From: Rhodopirellula islandica
GTDB taxonomy: Bacteria; Planctomycetota; Planctomycetia; Pirellulales; Pirellulaceae
Direction: 5' to 3'
DNA: 64,000 bases
NCBI RefSeq assembly: GCF_001027925.1
Contig: NZ_LECT01000036.1
Span: 1 to 64,000 of the forward strand
The notes beneath the pieces were generated by a model. The model did no database searches and was not told the origin of the DNA. It saw only the letters and a list, made by a program, of their open reading frames with translations. Made by a program: the position numbers and the translations under genes. Shown here one piece after another: positions 57,930 to 64,000 of the stretch; positions within the stretch are counted from its first letter, which is position 1; the number at the start of each line of letters is the position of its first letter.

Positions 57930-60284
57930 ATGGAAGCACGAGTGAACTCAACGGCGACGACCGAGAATCAACGCAGTCTCACTCGCAGCCTCGTCAATCC
58001 GTTGGCGGTGGCGGTGGTCATCATCGTGTTGATCATCAGTGGTGTCATTGCGTTTCACAACATTCGCGAACTTCAGGAAACACGGCTCAAAGTCGGTTTG
58101 ACGTTGAAGGTGCTGGCATCGTTGGCAGAGATCGAAGGCGCTGTGATGGACGCCGAACGCGGCCAGCGGGACTACTTGATCACCGGCGATTCCCGGCATT
58201 TGGACCCGTTCAGTGAAGCCGTCAAACGCACCCAGCAGGGGCTGCGCCAATTTGAAGAGCTGACCGAAGATCACGCGGTTCAGCGAGCCAAGTTTGATGA
58301 ACTGCGGCCGTTGGTCGAAGAACGCATTCGGCATCTCAACGCGGTTTTGAAGGTCCGAGCAGAAGAAGGCCCGGAGGCCGCTCGGAATGCCGTCATCGAG
58401 AATTCGCGATGGAACTTGATGGGGGACATCGAGAAGCTGGCAATCTCGATGCGAAAAATCGAAGAGGATCTGCTGGTCGTTCGCGAAGCGATGGCGACGC
58501 GAGCTTATCGCAGTGGGATCGTGACATCGGTGTCCTCCACGCTGATCGGTTTGATCTTGGTTGGCAGCGTGCTGTATTTGTTGGAACGCAACCGCCGCAA
58601 AGCGGAGCGGGATGCGCTGATGTTGAACGCGACTCGAGAGCGAGTGCAGTTGGCACTCGACGCTGCAGAAATGGGGGCCTGGAACATCGATCCCACGACC
58701 CACACGCTGCGAACAGATGAACGGTACCGCCGAATTCATGGGGTCGAGCACAAGGAGATGACGCTCGAAGATTCGTTAAAACGAATTCATCCAGATGACC
58801 GGGCGAGGGTTCGGCAAGCGGTGCGAGCTTCGATGTCACCCTTGGACCCTTCGCCGTATTCGGTGGAGTACCGCGTGGTGCACAAAGACGGGTCGATTCG
58901 GTGGGTGTCGGGGAAGGGAATCGCTCGAGGCACCAAACGCCGTGGCAAACCTGTTCTGACCAGTTTCGATGGCACGGTGGCGGACGTGACGGAACGCAAA
59001 CGCCAAGAGGAACGCCTGCAACGCAGCGAGCAAATTGCGCTGGCGGCCAATCAATCCAAGAGCGAATTTCTGGCGAACATGAGTCACGAGATTCGGACCC
59101 CGATGGCTGCGATTCTGGGGTACGCGGATGTGTTGCTGGGCCACTTGGAAGACCCTGACAATCGGAACTGTGTGATGATCATGAAACGCAACGGGGAGCA
59201 CCTGTTGTCGTTGATCAATGACATTCTGGATTTGTCACGCATCGAGGCTGGCAAGCTCAGCGTGGATGCCGAGCAGGTTCCTCTGCCACGTTTGGTGGGT
59301 GACATCCAGTCTCTGATGCAGGTCCGTGCGGACGAGAAAAACGTTGACTTCCAAGTCGAGTTCGAGGGCCGCGTGCCGCAGTCCATCGATACGGACCCGA
59401 CTCGATTGCGGCAAGTGTTGATCAACTTGATTGGCAATGCCATCAAGTTCACAGATGAAGGCAGCGTGCGTTTGAAAGTTCGCTTCGTGAAAGGTGCGGA
59501 TCCGCCGGTGATTGAATTTTCAATTGTCGACACGGGCATTGGCATCAGCAAGGAGCAGCAGAACCGGTTGTTCAAACCGTTTTCGCAGGGCGACGCCTCG
59601 GTGACGCGAAAGTATGGCGGCAGTGGATTGGGGCTGGCCATCAGCCAGCGATTGATCGAGATGATGGAGGGGGAAATGTCACTGGACAGCGAACTGGGCG
59701 AAGGTTCGACGTTCTATGTGCGATTGCCGGTTCATTCCCTGGAAGGCATCGAGTTGGTCAAGCCGGATTTGGTCAAGCAGCCTCCTCGTCCAGAGGAGGT
59801 GTTCGCCGAAACACCGATCTTGAAGTGCCGGGTGTTGGTGGTCGACGATCGACGGGACGTCCGTCACATCAGCCAACACTTTCTGGAAAAGGCGGGTGCG
59901 AAGGTCGCCACCGCGGAAGACGGTCAACTAGGTTTCGACGCTGCCATTCAGGCTCGTGATGCCGGCGATCCGTTCGATTTGATCGTGATGGACATGCAGA
60001 TGCCCAAGGTGGATGGGCTGCAGGCGACGGCGCTGTTGCGGTCCGCTGGCATTGATTGGCCAATCATTGCTTTGACCGCGGATGCAATGAAAGGCGACCG
60101 CGATCGGTGCCTCAATGGTGGTTGCGACGACTACCTGTCCAAGCCCATCGACCATGTCCAATTGGTCAACATGGTGGCCAGCTACACGCATGACATGGAT
60201 GTCAACGAATTGGTGGAGCGTCGCCATCTGCGAGCGAATCAATTGCAAGAAAAGATCGAACGCGAAGGCAGGTTGCGACGTTGA
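57930..60284 (+). CDS. hybrid sensor histidine kinase (CHASE3-PAS-HisKA-HATPase-REC)
   Basis: About 784 residues from the ATG at 57930; a GTG at 57942 is a rival start, with GGAAG at a good distance. A membrane helix (about 24-43), a periplasmic CHASE3 helical sensor (44-195, e.g. MDAERGQRDYLITGDSRHLD), and a second helix (about 196-218). Then PAS/PAC (about 240-350, ending VADVTERKRQEERL), HisKA with H386 in MSHEIRTPM, HATPase (N and G boxes, NAIKFTDEG, GSGLGLAISQRLI), and a receiver with D688 in VMDMQMPKVDG and KP near 742. A phosphorelay needs a separate Hpt protein, none of which is in the window. Divergent from the zinc-ribbon pair. Confidence 0.95.
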   Translation: MEARVNSTATTENQRSLTRSLVNPLAVAVVIIVLIISGVIAFHNIRELQETRLKVGLTLKVLASLAEIEGAVMDAERGQRDYLITGDSRHLDPFSEAVKRTQQGLRQFEELTEDHAVQRAKFDELRPLVEERIRHLNAVLKVRAEEGPEAARNAVIENSRWNLMGDIEKLAISMRKIEEDLLVVREAMATRAYRSGIVTSVSSTLIGLILVGSVLYLLERNRRKAERDALMLNATRERVQLALDAAEMGAWNIDPTTHTLRTDERYRRIHGVEHKEMTLEDSLKRIHPDDRARVRQAVRASMSPLDPSPYSVEYRVVHKDGSIRWVSGKGIARGTKRRGKPVLTSFDGTVADVTERKRQEERLQRSEQIALAANQSKSEFLANMSHEIRTPMAAILGYADVLLGHLEDPDNRNCVMIMKRNGEHLLSLINDILDLSRIEAGKLSVDAEQVPLPRLVGDIQSLMQVRADEKNVDFQVEFEGRVPQSIDTDPTRLRQVLINLIGNAIKFTDEGSVRLKVRFVKGADPPVIEFSIVDTGIGISKEQQNRLFKPFSQGDASVTRKYGGSGLGLAISQRLIEMMEGEMSLDSELGEGSTFYVRLPVHSLEGIELVKPDLVKQPPRPEEVFAETPILKCRVLVVDDRRDVRHISQHFLEKAGAKVATAEDGQLGFDAAIQARDAGDPFDLIVMDMQMPKVDGLQATALLRSAGIDWPIIALTADAMKGDRDRCLNGGCDDYLSKPIDHVQLVNMVASYTHDMDVNELVERRHLRANQLQEKIEREGRLRR

Positions 60285-60323
60285 ACAAGTGAGCCGGAAT
60301 GGCTCTCTCTGGCCGTTTTTAGC

Positions 60324-61073
60324 TTATAAAAACGAGTTGACCAGGACGGCCAAGGCAGCACCGGTGAGCGGACCCAGCACGGGAACCCAGGCGTACTGCC
60401 AATCGCTGCCTTGTTTTCCATTGATGGGTAGCAAGGCGTGGATCAATCGCGGGCCAAGGTCCCTGGCTGGATTGATCGCGTAACCGGTTGGTCCTCCCAG
60501 TGACAGTCCAATGCCAAACACGAGCAAGCCAACGGGCAACAACCCAATCGATCCGAGGCCTAGCATGGGAGCGTTCTCAGCCGGTTCTGCCCCGGCACTG
60601 AAGCCCGGGTCCACCAACAAGAAAATGGGCAGGATCAGAGCGAACGTTCCAATCATTTCGCAGACAAACGCTTGGGGGAGATTGCGAATGTTCGGAGCCG
60701 TGCTGAAGCAGGCCAGCATCCCATCCGGATCGTCGGACGCCTGGCGAAAATGTTCGCGGTAGAACACATAAACCAGCAACGCGCCAGCCATCCCACCCAG
60801 CATTTGGGCGCCGATGTACCCGCCGCTGTCGACCAGACTGAACCCTTCGTCCGCCAAGTACATTGCGAGTGTGACCGCGGGATTCAGATGAGCCCCACTG
60901 AATTCATTGGCACAGAATGCTCCGATGAAAACAGCGATCCCCCAGCCTGCAGCGATCACGATCCAGCCCCCATCATTCCCTTTCGTTTGGGGGAGAACGA
61001 CGTTCGCAACCACGCCATTTCCAAACAAGACGAGGAACATCGTCCCGATAAACTCTGCCACATACGGATGCAT
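60324..61073 (-). CDS. aquaglyceroporin (GlpF-like MIP channel)
   Basis: 249 residues. Two half-helix motifs: NPA at 64-66 and NPAR at 201-204 followed by D205. The Asp after the second NPAR marks the glycerol-conducting GlpF branch over strict water channels. Six membrane helices. A passive channel for glycerol or other small solutes. Located at the end of the mrp-SDR minus-strand run, separated by about 60 bp. No glycerol kinase is nearby. Confidence 0.9.
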   Translation of the reverse strand: MHPYVAEFIGTMFLVLFGNGVVANVVLPQTKGNDGGWIVIAAGWGIAVFIGAFCANEFSGAHLNPAVTLAMYLADEGFSLVDSGGYIGAQMLGGMAGALLVYVFYREHFRQASDDPDGMLACFSTAPNIRNLPQAFVCEMIGTFALILPIFLLVDPGFSAGAEPAENAPMLGLGSIGLLPVGLLVFGIGLSLGGPTGYAINPARDLGPRLIHALLPINGKQGSDWQYAWVPVLGPLTGAALAVLVNSFL

Positions 61074-61134
61074 GGATCCACCTTTCTACGATTTGATAAT
61101 GTCGGGCGAGATGCTGGGATTCGGCGAATGAGTT

Positions 61135-61890
61135 TCAGCCGAGTGTTTGGCCGCCGTCGACAGGCAGCAATTGGCCGGTCGTCATGCTGGTTCCCGTTGC
61201 AAAGAACAGGACTGCGTCGGCGATGTCTTCTGGCTGAGAAGCTTTGGGCAACGGGTAGTCCGCGACCATTGCCTCCAGGTCCCAGTCGGGATTGCCTTGC
61301 CGAATCCAGCGGCTATCGATCGGACCGGGACAAACGGCGTTGACGCGAATTTCGGGGGCGAGGGCTCGTGCCAGAGATTTGGTCAGCGTGTTCAGGCCAC
61401 CCTTGCTGGCACAGTAAGCGATCGAGGACCCTGAACCGGTGATTCCTGCGACCGAGCTGACGTTGACGACGGAGCCACCCTCGCCTTCGCGAAGCAGATC
61501 TGCGGCGGCACGCGTGACAAAGAATGGCCCTTTCAAATTCACGCCGAGAATGCGGTCCCACATCGGTTCCGTGAGCGTTTCCAATTGGGCGTGTTCAATG
61601 AACTCGGTTGTGGCCGCGTTGTTGATCAAGCAATCCAGGCGACCGAACGTTTCGCGAATTTGATCGATCATCTCGCGAACGTCTTGGTCGACCGAAACGT
61701 CGCAGCGAACCAACATGGATTTCACGCCCAGGGCTTCCACGTCGGCAGCGGTTTGCTTGGCTTCGGTTTCACTGCGAGAGTAATTGATCACGACGTCGTG
61801 CCCTTGTCGGGCCAGTCCGATCGCACAGGCTCGACCCACACCAGTGGCGGCGCCGGTGACCAGAGCGACGGGGCGTGATTGGGAAGGCAT
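61135..61890 (-). CDS. SDR-family oxidoreductase
   Basis: 251 residues, classical short-chain dehydrogenase. Cofactor motif TGAATGVG (12-19), NNAA (90-93), Ser 145/146 and the catalytic Y159-x3-K163 in AYCASK, with a C-terminal MTTGQLLPVDGGQTLG typical of the 3-oxoacyl-ACP-reductase subgroup. NADP(H) preference is likely but not certain. The substrate is unknown. The start is 54 bp after the mrp stop and the stop is 60 bp before the aquaglyceroporin, so a short operon is possible. Confidence 0.9.
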   Translation of the reverse strand: MPSQSRPVALVTGAATGVGRACAIGLARQGHDVVINYSRSETEAKQTAADVEALGVKSMLVRCDVSVDQDVREMIDQIRETFGRLDCLINNAATTEFIEHAQLETLTEPMWDRILGVNLKGPFFVTRAAADLLREGEGGSVVNVSSVAGITGSGSSIAYCASKGGLNTLTKSLARALAPEIRVNAVCPGPIDSRWIRQGNPDWDLEAMVADYPLPKASQPEDIADAVLFFATGTSMTTGQLLPVDGGQTLG

Positions 61891-61944
61891 CGAGGACTCG
61901 GTGGGAACGGAAGAAAGCGAACTGGATCAAGCGACTTGCTGAAC

Positions 61945-63075
61945 TCACAGTGTTGGGAGCGAGGCCTTGGGCGGCGCCGAAGCGGCTTTCGCAGCCAGAT
62001 TTCGGACCAAGGATCGAGCGACTTGATCAAACGGGGCGCGGGCACGGTGGTCGGTGGCGATGACCTCCGCCAATTTGCCTGCGTCGCCCGCTTCGCGAAG
62101 CGTGATGTCGATTGGCAACCCGCCCAAGTAGGGAACACTGAGTTGTTCGGCTTTGTCGCGTGCCCCGCCACGACCGAAGATGTCGTAGGTCTTGCCGCAA
62201 TCCGGGCAAGTGAAGCCGCTCATGTTTTCAACCATGCCCGCGATCGGAATGTTGACCTTGCGGAACATGCTGATGGCTTTGACGGCATCCAGCAAAGCGA
62301 CTTCTTGTGGCGTGCAAACCACAACCGCTCCGGTGATCGGAATCGCTTGGGAGAGCGTCAAGGCGATGTCGCCGGTGCCCGGTGGCATGTCGATGACCAG
62401 GTAATCCAGTTCGCCCCAGGATGTGTCTCGAAGGAATTGTTGGATCGAACCGTGCAGCATCGGGCCACGCCAGATCACGGCTTGATCGGGTTCCAGCAAG
62501 AATCCCATCGACATCACCGGCATGGCGCCAACTGTTTCAGGTGGGACTCCTGATTCGCCGTTGGGACCGAGGCGAATCGGTTCGATCTTTTTGTCCTCGG
62601 AGATCGCCGGTCGTCCTGACAATCCCAGCAGGTGTGGGACGCTGGGGCCGTACACGTCGGCGTCCATCAGGCCAACGGTTGCCCCCAAGCGACGAAGCGT
62701 CAGTGCAAGTGAGGTTGCCACGGTGCTCTTGCCGACGCCGCCCTTGCCGCTGCCGACCAGGATCACGCTTTTGGCTTTCAAGCCAACCTGGCCCAAACGA
62801 GCCGGCGGGCGAGCATGCACAGGTGTTTGCACCTCGATGGTTTTGCCCGGTGCGACGGTCAGGGCCAGATCGCGAATCGTGTCCGCGATTTCGTCGGCGA
62901 TCGGTTGGCAGTGGGACGTGATCCCGACGGACAGCTTGATCGTGTCGCCGTCCAGCGTGATTTCACCCAATTGCCCGGTGCTTTGGATCGGCCGGCCGGT
63001 TTCTGGATCCGGGTGTTGGCCGATTCGTTCGCGAAGGGAGGCGATCAGGGCGTCGGGTTCGACGGGAGTCGTCAT
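61945..63075 (-). CDS. Mrp/ApbC-family iron-sulfur carrier ATPase
   Basis: 376 residues. An N-terminal DUF59/MIP18-like domain (about 1-85) and a P-loop with the deviant Walker A GSGKGGVGKST (108-118), then MDADVYGPSVPHLLG. The cluster-binding CPDC motif lies at C290/C293 in FTCPDCGKTY. Members of this family bind and hand over Fe-S clusters as dimers. The C-terminal tail is Ala/Pro-rich. It lies 39 bp downstream of a propeller protein gene. Cytoplasmic. Confidence 0.95.
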   Translation of the reverse strand: MTTPVEPDALIASLRERIGQHPDPETGRPIQSTGQLGEITLDGDTIKLSVGITSHCQPIADEIADTIRDLALTVAPGKTIEVQTPVHARPPARLGQVGLKAKSVILVGSGKGGVGKSTVATSLALTLRRLGATVGLMDADVYGPSVPHLLGLSGRPAISEDKKIEPIRLGPNGESGVPPETVGAMPVMSMGFLLEPDQAVIWRGPMLHGSIQQFLRDTSWGELDYLVIDMPPGTGDIALTLSQAIPITGAVVVCTPQEVALLDAVKAISMFRKVNIPIAGMVENMSGFTCPDCGKTYDIFGRGGARDKAEQLSVPYLGGLPIDITLREAGDAGKLAEVIATDHRARAPFDQVARSLVRNLAAKAASAPPKASLPTL

Positions 63076-63114
63076 TTCAAAAACCAGGGGCGATCAAGAT
63101 CAAAGAAAGCGGTG

Positions 63115-64000
63115 TCACGAGTTGGCATCCAGCAATTCGCCGATGTCCAGCAGGTGAACTTGGCGTCCGCCTTCGTTCTGGTCAACCGCGTGCGGGCTGT
63201 CGATGGCAACGGTTCGGCCATCGGGGCTGCATCTTGGGTGTGTATCACAACGCCATTCGCCGGTGTAGCGTTTGGGCGACGGGAAATGGCCCAGGTCAAA
63301 CCGGCGGTTGCTGGGGACGTGGTACAGATAGACCGTTTGGCGTCGGGAACGATCGGGATAGGTGTCGTTGAGAATCCAGTCCCCGTGGTCGCCCGCCAAG
63401 TAGGTGTTGTGCCCATTGCTGGGCATTTTGTCAGCCCCCACCGGGCGAACGACGTCGGTCTGGTCGTCAAAAACATAGAAGCCGTTGGGTTGGCCGGCGG
63501 GACGAGTCCACATCGTCACAGCGTCATCGCCTTTCCAGATGAAGTGCGAGGTGTATCCGGAAGGGTCCAGCACATGCAGGTCGGATCCGTCCATGTTGGC
63601 GGTCAGCATGCGCGTCACGAAACCGCCTTTGTACTGCAGTGTCGCCGGATCGAACTCGGGACGATATCGATGCAGCACGATGAAACGTGTGCCGGAGGGA
63701 TTGATCAGAAGGTGGTTGAAGTAGTGCCAAGCGTCGGCGTGTTTGTCGCCGTCCGGCCACGGCAATTGAGCGACTTGGGCCAGCGACAGGATCAGTTCGC
63801 TGCGACCGGTTTGCAAATCGACCCGCCACACGCCGGATTCCTCGGGGGCACGCTGGTCGACATGTGGATCAGCCAGGCCGGAGTAACCGTATCCCGGACG
63901 GAGGTTGTTGATCCGCCGGAAATCGGCGGACAAACCGGTCCGGCCGTCTTGGCTGATCGTGTAAATCGGGCGATCGATGGTTCGGGTTTTTCCTGAATCC
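63115..64000 (-). CDS. beta-propeller protein, 5' end beyond the window (TolB/oligogalacturonate-lyase-like)
   Basis: Partial: coding continues in frame past 64000, so only the C-terminal 294 residues are seen. Repeated propeller-type strands occur: HYFNHLLINPSGTRFIVLHR, SGYTSHFIWKGDDAVTMWTR and GEWRCDTHPRCSPDGRTVAI. The H-x-N-H...SGTRF pattern recalls oligogalacturonate lyase and TolB-like propellers. It ends EGGRQVHLLDIGELLDANS. Function is not certain: it could be a lyase-like enzyme or a non-catalytic propeller. Upstream of mrp on the same strand. Confidence 0.65.
   Translation of the reverse strand, partial: DSGKTRTIDRPIYTISQDGRTGLSADFRRINNLRPGYGYSGLADPHVDQRAPEESGVWRVDLQTGRSELILSLAQVAQLPWPDGDKHADAWHYFNHLLINPSGTRFIVLHRYRPEFDPATLQYKGGFVTRMLTANMDGSDLHVLDPSGYTSHFIWKGDDAVTMWTRPAGQPNGFYVFDDQTDVVRPVGADKMPSNGHNTYLAGDHGDWILNDTYPDRSRRQTVYLYHVPSNRRFDLGHFPSPKRYTGEWRCDTHPRCSPDGRTVAIDSPHAVDQNEGGRQVHLLDIGELLDANS

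Overview
The window looks like a chromosomal segment of a marine planctomycete of the Rhodopirellula/Pirellula type. The evidence is the gene content. There are two DUF1559 prepilin-like proteins, a giant PVC-type SGNH/beta-propeller/cytochrome protein, a Ser/Thr kinase, PhoD and PhoX phosphatases, a sialidase, a CoA-disulfide reductase-rhodanese fusion and many large secreted or membrane proteins. Operons are short, gaps between genes are long, and GTG/TTG starts are frequent. No phage, plasmid, IS transposase or CRISPR array was seen. The species call is inference from content, not from a marker-gene comparison.

Layout. 0.2-7.4 kb: an MBL-fold hydrolase, then a minus-strand protein-folding block transcribed groEL(GGM-tailed)-groES-groEL(tail-less)-dnaJ-grpE-fmdB. 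8-17.4 kb: a Pro/Tyr-rich secreted protein, an unrecognised small protein and a 2075-residue polytopic membrane protein. 17.7-25.5 kb: a DUF1559 prepilin with a small lipoprotein, ketoglutarate semialdehyde dehydrogenase, an ArsR regulator divergent from CoADR-rhodanese, and a DUF2064 nucleotidyltransferase-thiO pair. 25.7-29.9 kb: a plus-strand run of Ser/Thr kinase, PlsC acyltransferase (4-bp overlap) and diheme cytochrome c lipoprotein. 30.7-33.8 kb: four-ACT aspartate kinase next to an archaeal-type phosphoglycerate mutase homolog, which in such contexts is a proposed homoserine kinase. 34-40.5 kb: acyltransferase 3, leuS, an unknown membrane protein, trpF and tRNA-Leu(GAG). 41-49.4 kb: Na/Pi cotransporter, DHH phosphoesterase, sialidase and the PVC cytochrome protein. 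50-53.4 kb: divergent phoD and phoX, both with Tat signals. 54-60.3 kb: a second DUF1559-lipoprotein pair, two paralogous zinc-ribbon tail-anchored membrane proteins, and a CHASE3/PAS hybrid histidine kinase. 60.3-64 kb: aquaglyceroporin, SDR dehydrogenase, Mrp/ApbC ATPase and a beta-propeller protein cut by the window edge.

Working together. The chaperone block forms a complete folding module. Aspartate kinase and the PGM homolog fit threonine/lysine biosynthesis. PhoD, PhoX and the Na/Pi transporter point to phosphate scavenging. Aldehyde dehydrogenase and sialidase point to sugar and uronate use. The gaps between genes hold several families of dispersed palindromic sequences. The clearest is an element of about 130 bp with 17-bp terminal inverted repeats, best seen at 53573-53702, with relatives at 30259-30387, 49660-49722, 10076-10105 and 170-228. 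Nothing in the window is a clear-cut new defence or mobile system. The best candidates for novelty are the palindromic element family, the zinc-ribbon tail-anchored pair beside the hybrid kinase, the giant membrane protein, and the kinase-acyltransferase-cytochrome operon.
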